Below are positions 41,766-50,383 of a stretch of 64,000 nt of DNA, in pieces. Below the pieces are notes generated by a model that saw only the letters and a program-made list of their open reading frames with translations, made no database searches and was not told where the DNA came from. Source of the DNA: Candidatus Limnocylindrales bacterium (GTDB lineage: Bacteria > Moduliflexota > Moduliflexia > Moduliflexales > JAUQPW01); assembly GCA_035559535.1 (NCBI GenBank), contig DATMBG010000012.1, forward strand, positions 124,001 to 188,000. The letters run 5' to 3'. Every line of letters starts with the position of its first letter. Within the stretch, counting starts at the first letter, position 1. The position numbers and the translations under genes are program-made.

Positions 41766-44495
41766 TTAGTTCAGGATATCCAGTATGCCGCGTAAAGCGG
41801 CGGGATCTAGGGGTTTGGTAAAGTGGTAATCAAATCCTACCTCCCGAAATTGATCTGGATCTTCTCTCTGTCCGTATCCTGTGAGGGCTATAAGGATGGT
41901 TTGGGATAAGCCGGCTTCTTGTCGAAGTTTTCGGGCTACTTCATATCCGTTCATCCCCGGTAAACCAATGTCCAGTAAGATAACATTTGGTTGGTAGATG
42001 GGAACAGTCTCTAAGGCTGCCAGGCCATCGTATACCACTCTGACGTCGTACCCCCACATCTTTAACAATTCACTGAGTGTCGTTGCAGCATCCACATTAT
42101 CATCCACAATCAGGATGCGGCGAGAGGAGGGCCGGGTGGTACGGTGATTTTCTCTTTCCTGGGTCTCTGCGTCTGTGTGCCCCCCACCCCCCACCCCTTC
42201 CCTCCCCATGGACGGGGAGGGAGAGAGGGAGGGGGTGGGAAGACGCACCGTAAACTCACTTCCCTGACCCAGGCCTGCACTATAGGCCGATACCTTTCCC
42301 CCATGCATCTCCACCAGACTGCGTACCAGGGTTAATCCAATTCCAAGTCCCCCTCGGGATCGAGCAAGGGATTGATCTATTTGGGTGAATAGATCAAAGA
42401 TTTGATCTAACATTTCCGGTGGGATACCTATGCCGGTGTCCCGTACACGAATGACTACCTCTTCTCCTTCCGGTTCACAGGTCACCCAGATGCGCCCCCC
42501 CGGATCTGTATACTTTGCTGCATTAGTGAGAAGGTTAACAACCACTTGTTCTAACCGAATGGGATCGGCTTCCACATAAACAGGTCTTTCGGGCAGGGAG
42601 ACTAAAAGTTCATGTCTGTGGATTTCAACCAGTGAACGGCTTGTTTCAACGGCATGGGTCAGGAGGGTTCCGAGTTCTACAAGCTCCTTTCGAAGGGTGA
42701 TTTTACCCCGGGTGATTCGGGATATATCCAGCAAATCATCCACTAATCGGGTTATGTGCTGAACTTGTCGAGCCATTATATCCAGGGACCGTTTTAAGAC
42801 TGGATCCTGGGTGCCTCGAAGCTGCATGAGTTTTAAGGTATTACTGATAGGAGCAAGGGGGTTACGGAGTTCGTGGGCCAGCATGGCCAGGAATTCATCC
42901 TTACGGCGGTTTGCTTCCTTTAGGGCTTCTTCTGCCTTCTTACGATCGGTGATATCTTGAATGATGCCTATAGCCGATTGAGGATGACCCTGCGGATCCT
43001 TTATCACCGACATACTACTGCTCACCCACACGTAGGAACCATCGGGGCGAACATATCGTTTCTCTGTAACGAAAGTCGGTCCTCCGGCTACCATACGTTC
43101 AAACAAAGCAAGTGTATTGGGAAGATCATCAGGATGGGTTAAATCCCGCATCCTCAAGTTTAACACTTCCACCATCGGGCGACCTACAATCTCACAATAC
43201 CGTTGGTTTACAAGTAAAAATCGACCCGTCAGATCAGTTTGGGCAATTCCCACCGTCGTTTGGTTGAAGATGGCTCTCAACTGCTCCTCACTCCTGCGAA
43301 GCTCCTCCTCAGCTCGCTTACGTTCGGTGATGTCTCTGGCAATCTTAGAAGCCCCGATAATTTGGCCGGTAGCATCACGAATTGGAGAAACCGTGAGTGA
43401 AATCATGATTCTCTGACCATCTTTTCTTCGACGTACGGTCTCATAATGGTCGACCCGTTCTCCGGATCTGATCCTTTCCAGAATTTTAGGTATTTCGTCA
43501 ACACGCTCGGGCGGTGCCAGGATAGAGATATGCCGACCTATCACCTCTTCCGCAGAATAGCCAAAAATCCTTTCTGCACCTGCGTTCCAACTCATGATAA
43601 TTCCATCCAGGGTCTTACCGATGATCGCATCGTCTGAAGATTCAACAATAGCCGCCAAACGGAGATTTGCTTCTTCTGCCTGTCTACGCTCGGTTACATC
43701 GCGAAAAATCAAAATCACCCCCAAAATATTTCCATGGTTATCTTGAATGGGGGCAGCACTGTCATCGATCGGTCGCTCTGTTCCATCCCTTGCAATGAGC
43801 ACCGTATGGTTGGCCAATCCTATGATAACACCCTCTTGGAGTACTTTAGCTACCGGGTCTTCAATCGGTTTCCGTGTTTCCTCGTTTATGATTTTGAAAA
43901 TATCCTTCAAGGGCCTCCTTAAAGCCTCTTCTTGCCTCCATCCGGTTAATTCCTCGGCCACAGGGTTCATAAAAGTCACCTGACCTTCTCGATCCGTACT
44001 AATTACGGCGTCACCGATACTGGCAAGTGTAACCCGCAGCGATTCACGTTGCTCGTATAACATAGCTTCTATTCGCTTGCGTTCGGTAATTTCCCTGGTC
44101 AAATCGGTTATCTTCTGATCCAATAGGGTAAATCGATGGATGGCCTCTTCTTTGGGACGACAGCGTAAGAGAATACACGCGGCCGTATCACCGGATCTCG
44201 GTTGAAGAACGGCACCTTCGCAGCGATAAGGGAGAAGTTGACCATCGCAGGTACGCCAGGTTAGCGAACCGGGTATCAACTCCCGGCTTCTGGAACAGAC
44301 TTTGAGGTAGCGGGCAACTTTATCGGCGGGGTCGGAGACAAGCTCATCAAGCCGTACACCCCGAAGATCTTGATAGTTTAGTTTCAGAAGATCGGCGGCT
44401 GCCGGATTGGCTACCAGGATGACCCCATTTCCGGAAACAAGGAACATAGGCTCTGGTAAAGGTCGGGTAATCTGCAGAAAATCTTCGGAGTCCAT
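41766..44495 (-). CDS. Hybrid histidine kinase with four PAS domains and a receiver
   Basis: 909 aa, soluble. PAS units at about 10-110, 150-270, 275-395 and 400-520; HisKA with the phosphoacceptor His in AHELRNPLAP (about 538); HATPase with NAAKYTDPGG, DTGIGIPPE and GGLGIGLTLV; an in-frame repeat insert (about 752-785); and a receiver (RILIVDDNVDAA, phospho-Asp in LLDIGLPGMNGYE near 841). No membrane segment, so cytoplasmic signals are sensed. It is 8 bp after a MetOD1-type gene on the same strand, its likely input partner. No response regulator with an output domain is adjacent. Confidence 0.93.
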   Translation of the reverse strand: MDSEDFLQITRPLPEPMFLVSGNGVILVANPAAADLLKLNYQDLRGVRLDELVSDPADKVARYLKVCSRSRELIPGSLTWRTCDGQLLPYRCEGAVLQPRSGDTAACILLRCRPKEEAIHRFTLLDQKITDLTREITERKRIEAMLYEQRESLRVTLASIGDAVISTDREGQVTFMNPVAEELTGWRQEEALRRPLKDIFKIINEETRKPIEDPVAKVLQEGVIIGLANHTVLIARDGTERPIDDSAAPIQDNHGNILGVILIFRDVTERRQAEEANLRLAAIVESSDDAIIGKTLDGIIMSWNAGAERIFGYSAEEVIGRHISILAPPERVDEIPKILERIRSGERVDHYETVRRRKDGQRIMISLTVSPIRDATGQIIGASKIARDITERKRAEEELRRSEEQLRAIFNQTTVGIAQTDLTGRFLLVNQRYCEIVGRPMVEVLNLRMRDLTHPDDLPNTLALFERMVAGGPTFVTEKRYVRPDGSYVWVSSSMSVIKDPQGHPQSAIGIIQDITDRKKAEEALKEANRRKDEFLAMLAHELRNPLAPISNTLKLMQLRGTQDPVLKRSLDIMARQVQHITRLVDDLLDISRITRGKITLRKELVELGTLLTHAVETSRSLVEIHRHELLVSLPERPVYVEADPIRLEQVVVNLLTNAAKYTDPGGRIWVTCEPEGEEVVIRVRDTGIGIPPEMLDQIFDLFTQIDQSLARSRGGLGIGLTLVRSLVEMHGGKVSAYSAGLGQGSEFTVRLPTPSLSPSPSMGREGVGGGGHTDAETQERENHRTTRPSSRRILIVDDNVDAATTLSELLKMWGYDVRVVYDGLAALETVPIYQPNVILLDIGLPGMNGYEVARKLRQEAGLSQTILIALTGYGQREDPDQFREVGFDYHFTKPLDPAALRGILDILN
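42178..42241 (-). repeat. In-frame palindromic repeat inside the hybrid kinase gene
   Basis: CCCTCCCCATGGACGGGGAGGG (42200-42221) is a near-perfect palindrome with C-rich and G-rich flanks, read through as PTPSLSPSPSMGREGVGGGG between the ATPase and receiver. Next to it are CTGGGTCTCTGCGTCTGTG units (42159-42177) of the heptamer class. Related cores occur at 17041-17100, 24421-24440 and 3067-3087. Confidence 0.72.
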
Positions 44496-44503
44496 AATAA
44501 TTT

Positions 44504-45037
44504 TTAACTTTTGAAGTATTCTCTCCCTTCACATGTCTGGGTTTGTGGGGTTTGTCTTAAATAGATGACCACTCGACAATGGGGATATCCTTTGGCAATG
44601 GTTTCTTTTAACTCCACTTTGGCATAACCTAAATTCTCGGCAGCAATGGCTCCAAATACATTGGAAGTCATCATGCACATGGAAGTACGACCTAGTACTT
44701 TATCTCCAAACGGACAAGCCCGATTCCCCAAAACAATCTTCTCATCATCCTGCTCAATAATGTAAAAATCACCTTGAATGCGGCGCTTCAAATCGACCAT
44801 TACGTCAGCTACTTGCTCCCGGGTCAGTTGAGAAACCGACAGGGCTTCCTTGTAATCTTTATCAATCTGCTCACCTATAGCCTGACCGACTACACTGATA
44901 AATCCAGAAGCCTCCTTGACTCCTACGACCTCTTCCAATGTTCCGGCCAGTTCCCGAATGAGGGAACGCAGGAAAAGGTCCCGATCTAAAGGTATCAGTA
45001 AGTTTTTAATATCTTCAGAGGTAGAAGAGTTCTCCAT
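44504..45037 (-). CDS. MetOD1 (methanogen output domain 1) family sensor protein
   Basis: 177 aa. The core is helical ([18 protein letters not shown]) followed by [18 protein letters not shown] and a Cys-containing domain: [56 protein letters not shown], split here by ordinary residues, with three cysteines (about 123, 133 and 165). This pattern fits MetOD1 proteins, which are found next to histidine kinases. It lies directly before the hybrid kinase (8-bp gap). A cofactor or redox role for the cysteines is inference. Confidence 0.75.
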   Translation of the reverse strand: MENSSTSEDIKNLLIPLDRDLFLRSLIRELAGTLEEVVGVKEASGFISVVGQAIGEQIDKDYKEALSVSQLTREQVADVMVDLKRRIQGDFYIIEQDDEKIVLGNRACPFGDKVLGRTSMCMMTSNVFGAIAAENLGYAKVELKETIAKGYPHCRVVIYLRQTPQTQTCEGREYFKS

Positions 45038-45235
45038 AGTTACTCCTTCAAGATTATTCCCTTTAACTCATGGTAACAACCCTAACATAGCGAAGACCGT
45101 GGAAGGATCAGGTTGGAAAATACAAATAGTTACTCGGTTCCTTAAGCATCAGATCATGAAGTTTATCAACTATACGAAAAAAAATATTCTTCAACCTGTA
45201 ACACCGAAAATGAGAATTTAAACATTTCGGGGTTT

Positions 45236-46003
45236 CTAGAGCCTGGCCGTGTATCCTCCATCGATGATTAAGTCAATGCCCGTTACCCAGGAAGCATCAT
45301 CTGATGCCAGATAGAGAATACCTTTGGCAATATCCTCTGGAGTTCCAAGTCGTTTCAACGGGTAGAGGGGGATCCAGTATTTTTCGGCCATTTCCTGCCA
45401 CGTCTGACCCGGTTTCAATCGGGTTCGTGAAATTTCCGTTTCAACCAGTCCCGGTAGAACTGCATTGACCCGAATATTATAAGGTGCATAATCTACGGCC
45501 ATTGCCCTGGTTAAATTACAGACGGCTGCCTTGGCTGCAGAATAGGAGTGGGCATCGGATTGTCCTCTCAGGGCCGATATGGAAGATACATTGATAATAC
45601 ACCCGCCTCCCTGCTTGATCATCTGAGGAATAGCATACTTAGAGGTCAAAAAGATAGCCTTGACATTAACAGCCATAATCCGATCCCAATCCTCTTCCGT
45701 AGAATCGACCAGTTTGGTTCGATCTATGGCCCCTGCATTATTGACCAGAATATCTAATCGTCCCCAGCGTGCTATGGTTTCCATTACCATCTGCCGGGCA
45801 TCTTCATGCCGACTCACATCTCCTGGAATAGCCAGAGCCTCTCCACCTTGAGAGGTGATAGCAGCAACGGTTTCTTCTAACTTTTCTTTACGTCGTCCAC
45901 TCACCGCTACCTTAGCCCTTTCCCTGGCAAACAATTCGGCAGTAGCTCTTCCCATTCCGGTGCCACCTCCGGTAATTAAGGCAACTTTATCTTTTAGTCT
46001 CAT
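45236..46003 (-). CDS. Short-chain dehydrogenase/reductase, FabG-like
   Basis: 255 aa. Classic SDR motifs: TGxxxGxG as GGGTGMGRATAELFA, NNAGAIDRT, catalytic Ser in INVSSISALRG and Tyr/Lys in YSAAKAAVCNL; a C-terminal DGGYTARL ending. It oxidises or reduces an alcohol/ketone with NAD(P). Substrate unknown, and it is not in a fatty-acid operon, so it is not assumed to be FabG. Confidence 0.92.
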   Translation of the reverse strand: MRLKDKVALITGGGTGMGRATAELFARERAKVAVSGRRKEKLEETVAAITSQGGEALAIPGDVSRHEDARQMVMETIARWGRLDILVNNAGAIDRTKLVDSTEEDWDRIMAVNVKAIFLTSKYAIPQMIKQGGGCIINVSSISALRGQSDAHSYSAAKAAVCNLTRAMAVDYAPYNIRVNAVLPGLVETEISRTRLKPGQTWQEMAEKYWIPLYPLKRLGTPEDIAKGILYLASDDASWVTGIDLIIDGGYTARL

Positions 46004-46482
46004 TCTGCCTCCCTTATGAAAATCTGGTTGGTTTAAGATGCCATCTCTTTACGAGGGAATTATCTTATTTAAGGATCAGGTGTCTGTCAAGATTAAACCA
46101 CCTTCTAAGATCTGAGGGCTTGAAGGAATGTGGGAACCAATTGGTTTCCACGGGGATCCGGATTGCCTTCCAGAAGAATGGGTCCTGTCGGAATCTGGAT
46201 CGGAATTTGAATCCCCCCACTGCTTCTTCGCTTCCTCTTGACAGGTTCTTCATAGTTCTATCCTTCCCATTTCATAGCCGATTAAGATTTGATCTCTCCT
46301 AAGATTTTAATATCTGTAAAACTTATATCCATCGCCAATATAAAAGTATTAAAATCTTATCAGCTTGCACCTTCTATAATTGGGGTTCATATTATGAATA
46401 GGTATTCAAGAGGTATTTCTGGCCGATTGATAAGTAATAAGATAAAAAACCGTTAAAATGTTAAGTGTGAGGAGTGTTAATC
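46004..46482. other. Intergenic region with a perfect inverted repeat
   Basis: 479 bp between divergent SDR and BON genes. TAAGATTTTAATA (46302-46314) is exactly complementary to TATTAAAATCTTA (46348-46360), 33 bases apart, about 125-180 bp before the BON start; it could be a regulator site or a transcript hairpin. No ORF or RNA otherwise. Confidence 0.55.
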
Positions 46483-46851
46483 ATGTATTTAGGGAAGAAA
46501 CTTAAGCTCTGGATGGTTATTTTAGTAGTTTGGGTGATGGGTGTAAGTTGTGGGCTACCTCAACGTACTTCTCAGCAGGTTACTGCAGATGAGTTAATTA
46601 CAAAGAGGGTTCAGGCAAAACTGGCAGAAGTTCCTTTGAGACCTCCTCCTCAAGATTATTTAATTGTAACGACTCATCTGGGTGTCGTACACCTGAGGGG
46701 AGTGGTTGAAGACCAATTCACGCGGAACAAAATTCTTGAACTGGCCAAGAGCGTTGAAGGTGTCAAAGAGGTGACCGAGAATATACGAATTGAGCCGGAA
46801 AGAGGTGGTGGAGGTGGAGCCTCTACCCAGCAAGCTGCCAAGACTCGATAG
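46483..46851 (+). CDS. BON-domain lipoprotein
   Basis: 122 aa from the ATG at 46483, preceded by GAGGA at the right distance; a GTG three codons earlier (46474) is possible. A lipoprotein signal (LWMVILVVWVMGVSCGLPQ, lipobox ending GVSC) leads into a BON domain (about 40-105; ELITKRVQAKLAEVP, VVTTHLGVVHLRGVVEDQFTRNK-like text with GVKEVTENIRIEP). BON domains bind phospholipid at the outer membrane and matter for envelope stress. A Gly-rich tail follows. It sits alone. Confidence 0.88.
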   Translation: MYLGKKLKLWMVILVVWVMGVSCGLPQRTSQQVTADELITKRVQAKLAEVPLRPPPQDYLIVTTHLGVVHLRGVVEDQFTRNKILELAKSVEGVKEVTENIRIEPERGGGGGASTQQAAKTR

Positions 46852-47224
46852 GGGATTTATGAAACGGTCAACCCTGGGTTTAAGCTTCCAGAGTTAGCTT
46901 GAACAGAAGGAGATTCCAACTCCTTAGGTAGAAACTTCCCTATAGGGGCAGGTTTTAAACCTGCCCCGTCCATTCGGGTGAGTTTCAAAATAAAATAATA
47001 CCCCCTCTGTGGGAATGAAACAACAGGTAAGGGACTTCCCACAACCGTTTCCATGCATTCCAAGGGACGTTTTTTATTTTCATAACTTTTAACGCTTTCC
47101 CTTCAAAAGAAGAGGACTAATCCCTTATCACCGGATAAAGATCCTGTCTGGTCGGTGGGAGCCTTGTCGATGAAGTGATAGATCTGGATAAGGAAGGACG
47201 GATTGGAGGATAACGAGAAAAGGG
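46852..47224. other. Intergenic region with a family D palindrome
   Basis: 373 bp between co-oriented genes. It contains the 23-bp perfect palindrome GGGGCAGGTTTTAAACCTGCCCC-like core (46945-46967, given here as two arms GGGGCAGGTTT and AAACCTGCCCC), the same family as 11933-11953. No ORF; the promoter of the methyltransferase gene should lie in the last 100 bp. Confidence 0.55.
46945..46967. repeat. Extragenic palindrome, family D
   Basis: A perfect palindrome with arms GGGGCAGGTTT and AAACCTGCCCC. It shares its core with 11933-11953 and lies just after the BON gene, so it may help end that transcript. Confidence 0.7.
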
Positions 47225-48892
47225 ATGCCGAAAAAATCTTTACAAGAATATTTTACCACCAGTTCTCGGATTGTGAATTGTATGGTTTCATTGCTTCAAC
47301 TTCCTCCTGGAAGTTTAATCCTCGAGCCGTGTGCAGGTACCGGTCACTTTATTCGGGCCCTTCTAAAAAAAGCTTATCGGGTTTTTGCCGTAGAGCTCTC
47401 CCGGGATCATTACCTTTCTCTCCATCGCCGGTGGGGAGATTGTTTGTCGCTTCTTCAAGGCGATTTTCTGGAAATGGCCCTTCCTTCGACTTCCCACCCT
47501 GTGATTTTTCAAAACGTAGCCTTCGATGGAATCATCGCCAATCCACCTTACGGTATGTATCTGGAACCGGTACGAAGAAGACAATTCAAGAAGGTTTTGG
47601 GCCCTTTTTATACCCGGGAAACCTATGGACTCTTCCTCAAGCTTTCTGCCCCTTTACTTCGTGAGGGAGGGAGGCTGGTTTATATCATTCCAGATACGTT
47701 TCTTAGCGTTCGTATGCATTTCCCTTTAAGAAGGTACTTATTTAAAGAAATGAAAGTAACCCATCTGATTACCTTTCCTTCCCATTTCTTCCCGGGAGTG
47801 GATTTTGGATATGCCAGACTTTGTATTCTGGGGGCTACCCGCGTGAAACCAAAGCCGGAAGATGTTATTGAGTGGATCCAGCTCCATTCCTCAGATGGTC
47901 CGGAATCCCTCGTTTCGCTGGATTCCCTTCCTTCTAGGAAACACCTTCCCATTTTTTATAAAGACTTATGGCTTTCGGAGGATTTGAATATAAACTATGT
48001 CCGAAGCTACCTTACGGCTATGCCCCTGCGTTCCTATTTCAGTGTCCTGTTAAAGGATAAAGAAAACCCAAGAGAAAGTAAATCCCCTTCAGACTTCCCT
48101 TTCTTAAAGAAAAAACCGGAAGTTTCTCCCTTCCTGCCGGAGGGATTTGTTATGAACTGGTCTCCAGGTTTGGAATTGAGAAGGATTGACGGGCTACAGA
48201 GATGGGTCCCTCTGGGTGAGCTGGCCACCTGCAAGACAGGGATTTACACGGGGGATAACTCGAGATTTCACTACTGGAATCGGGATCATCCTCCAAGGAA
48301 AAAATCGGGTCAACCCCTGGATTGGAGGCTGGTCCAAGATCCCAGGACTTTATCTACCGAGGAAAAGACCTTTGGAATCGAAGGGGATCGGCATTTCGTC
48401 CCTTTAATCAAGGGGGGACATTATCCCCCGGTGGGAGAAACCCGCTGGGCCATCGACTGGTCCCGAGAAGCTCTCCGATTCTATCAAACAGATAAGAAAG
48501 CCCGATTTCAAAATAGTTCCTGGTACTTTAAAAAAGGATTGGCCGTTCCTATGGTCACGTCGGGCCGATTATCTGCTTCCTTAATGGAACATAGTGTATT
48601 CGATCAGGGTGTAGTAGGAGTTTTTCCTTATGAGGCACATCTTATCCCGTTTTTATTACTTTATCTCAATACTTCCTTAGCTACTCAATGGATGAAGGAA
48701 GTCATTAACCCCTCAGCCAATAATTCCGCCAATTATGTTAAGAAACTTCCCGTACCTGTTCCGAAAGATCAACAGGTTGAAGCCTGCCGAATTAAGCTGG
48801 CCGAATTAACTACCCAAATCGTAGATACCCCTGAAAAGGTTATTCGGGGCTGGATAGATAAATTCTTTCAGGAAATGTTTCAACAGATCTGA
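47225..48892 (+). CDS. TaqI-like DNA adenine methyltransferase (orphan)
   Basis: 555 aa. SAM motif I LILEPCAGTGHFIRALL (about 33-49), the acidic residue in VFAVELSRDH, motif IV IIANPPYGMYLEP (about 104), then GGRLVYIIPDTFLS. The C-terminal half looks like a TaqI-type specificity domain (LGELATCKTGIYTGDNSRF; SGRLSASLMEHSVFDQGVVG; LNTSLATQWMKEVINPSANNSANYVKKLP). It should methylate adenine N6. No restriction nuclease is encoded nearby, and it shares only the family with the 16106-18394 enzyme. It ends 2 bp from the convergent M16 gene. Confidence 0.88.
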   Translation: MPKKSLQEYFTTSSRIVNCMVSLLQLPPGSLILEPCAGTGHFIRALLKKAYRVFAVELSRDHYLSLHRRWGDCLSLLQGDFLEMALPSTSHPVIFQNVAFDGIIANPPYGMYLEPVRRRQFKKVLGPFYTRETYGLFLKLSAPLLREGGRLVYIIPDTFLSVRMHFPLRRYLFKEMKVTHLITFPSHFFPGVDFGYARLCILGATRVKPKPEDVIEWIQLHSSDGPESLVSLDSLPSRKHLPIFYKDLWLSEDLNINYVRSYLTAMPLRSYFSVLLKDKENPRESKSPSDFPFLKKKPEVSPFLPEGFVMNWSPGLELRRIDGLQRWVPLGELATCKTGIYTGDNSRFHYWNRDHPPRKKSGQPLDWRLVQDPRTLSTEEKTFGIEGDRHFVPLIKGGHYPPVGETRWAIDWSREALRFYQTDKKARFQNSSWYFKKGLAVPMVTSGRLSASLMEHSVFDQGVVGVFPYEAHLIPFLLLYLNTSLATQWMKEVINPSANNSANYVKKLPVPVPKDQQVEACRIKLAELTTQIVDTPEKVIRGWIDKFFQEMFQQI

Positions 48893-48894
48893 GT

Positions 48895-50352
48895 TTAAAA
48901 GATCTGTTTCAACAAAAATCCCAATTTTCCTATTAAACCGAAAGGTCTCAGTACGATAAGATTATAGTGGGTTTCCTGGATATATTGGATTGCAACCCGA
49001 TGGACCTCTTCAAGGGTAACCGAATTTATTTTCGAAAAATACGCCCCCTCACTCTCCAGGCTGTTGAACAAGGCCCTTTCACCTAAATAGGAAGCCAGAT
49101 CCCGATTCGTTTCTAGCACTCTGGCCAGCCGCCCTTTTAAATAATCTTTAGCTTCCTCTACTTCCTCTTCTAAAGAAGAACCCTTATCAACCGTTCGGAT
49201 TTTTTTTAATTCCTCAAAGAGAACCTGTCTGGTTCGATTCTCTTCTTTTCCTTGAACTTCGATATAAATCTTCCAGATTCCTGTATCGGAGAGAGGTACG
49301 TAATCTGAGTTGACCACATAAGCAAGTCCGTGGGTTTCTCGAATGGAGTCAAAAAGCCGAAGCTGAATTATACCGGTCAGAACTTCCATGGCCGGACGAT
49401 CGGCGTCCTGCAGACCCATAACCCTGATAGCCAGGAGGATTTTGGCCTGTTGAAGGAGGATGCTTCCCAAAGAAATCTCGCGGAGTTGAGATTGTTCGGG
49501 ATACCCAGAGGAGGAGGGGAAATGAGAAGAGCCCGGCTCATTCTGCCATTGCTCCACTCTTCCATTTCCCCATTTTTCTATTTTCTCACTTATCGCTTCC
49601 GTTACTTCTTCCGTTTTTACATTTCCCACGGCAACAATAACCATATGGGTTGGAAGATAATGGGATTGATAATGGGCGATAAGGGCATCCCGGCTAATTT
49701 TTTTCAGATCCTCTTCTTTACCTCTGATGGGATTCCCCATGGGATGACCCTTGAACACTTCTCGAAGAGCTAGTTCATCGACGTAGGACTCTGGAATATC
49801 CTTCAATCGACCTATTTCGGTCAAAACGACCTGCCGTTCTTTGGCAAGGTCTTCTTCCCGCAACGCCGGACGGGTCACCATTTCTACCAATAGTTTCAAC
49901 ATTTCCCGATAGTTTGTAGCGGGTACCTCGGCATAGTACTGACTATATTCCTGAGATGTTCCTCCCCCTATTTGTCCTCCCAAAGAGGCTACCTTCTGGG
50001 CTAACTCCGGGGCCGGGAGGTCTTCTGTTCCTTTAAGGATCAGATGGGCTAACAGGTGAGAAATCCCAAACTGGCCTTCCCGTTCATCTCGGGAGCCAAC
50101 CCTGACCCAAACTTGTAAGGCCGCAGTTTGGGTCTCCGGGCGTTCCCTCACAATCAGCCGAAGCCCATTTTTTAAGGTAATTAAAGAGGTCGTCTGAAGG
50201 TCTTTAATCCCCGCCGGTGGTTTATTACCCATACCCATGGTTGATTGTTCACTGCCCACCGTCGATTGTTTCTGGAGGCTAACTGCCTCTGACTGCATCG
50301 TAACGAAACCAATCAAGATAAGAACGCTTAAAAGACTCAGGGGGATCTTCAT
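48895..50352 (-). CDS. M16-family peptidase, catalytically degenerate subunit
   Basis: 485 aa with a signal peptide (MKIPLSLLSVLILIGFVTMQS). The zinc motif HxxEH reads SHLLAHLIL, with Ala for the catalytic Glu, so this chain should not cut peptide bonds; the rest of the M16 fold (LVEMVTRPALREEDLAKERQVVLTEI; HYQSHYLPTHMVIVAVGNV) is kept. Such pairs form heterodimers in which one chain holds the zinc. It follows the active M16 gene directly (31-bp gap) on the same strand. Confidence 0.88.
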   Translation of the reverse strand: MKIPLSLLSVLILIGFVTMQSEAVSLQKQSTVGSEQSTMGMGNKPPAGIKDLQTTSLITLKNGLRLIVRERPETQTAALQVWVRVGSRDEREGQFGISHLLAHLILKGTEDLPAPELAQKVASLGGQIGGGTSQEYSQYYAEVPATNYREMLKLLVEMVTRPALREEDLAKERQVVLTEIGRLKDIPESYVDELALREVFKGHPMGNPIRGKEEDLKKISRDALIAHYQSHYLPTHMVIVAVGNVKTEEVTEAISEKIEKWGNGRVEQWQNEPGSSHFPSSSGYPEQSQLREISLGSILLQQAKILLAIRVMGLQDADRPAMEVLTGIIQLRLFDSIRETHGLAYVVNSDYVPLSDTGIWKIYIEVQGKEENRTRQVLFEELKKIRTVDKGSSLEEEVEEAKDYLKGRLARVLETNRDLASYLGERALFNSLESEGAYFSKINSVTLEEVHRVAIQYIQETHYNLIVLRPFGLIGKLGFLLKQIF

Positions 50353-50383
50353 GTTGGGTCCTTTTTCTCTACTCCTTTGACGG

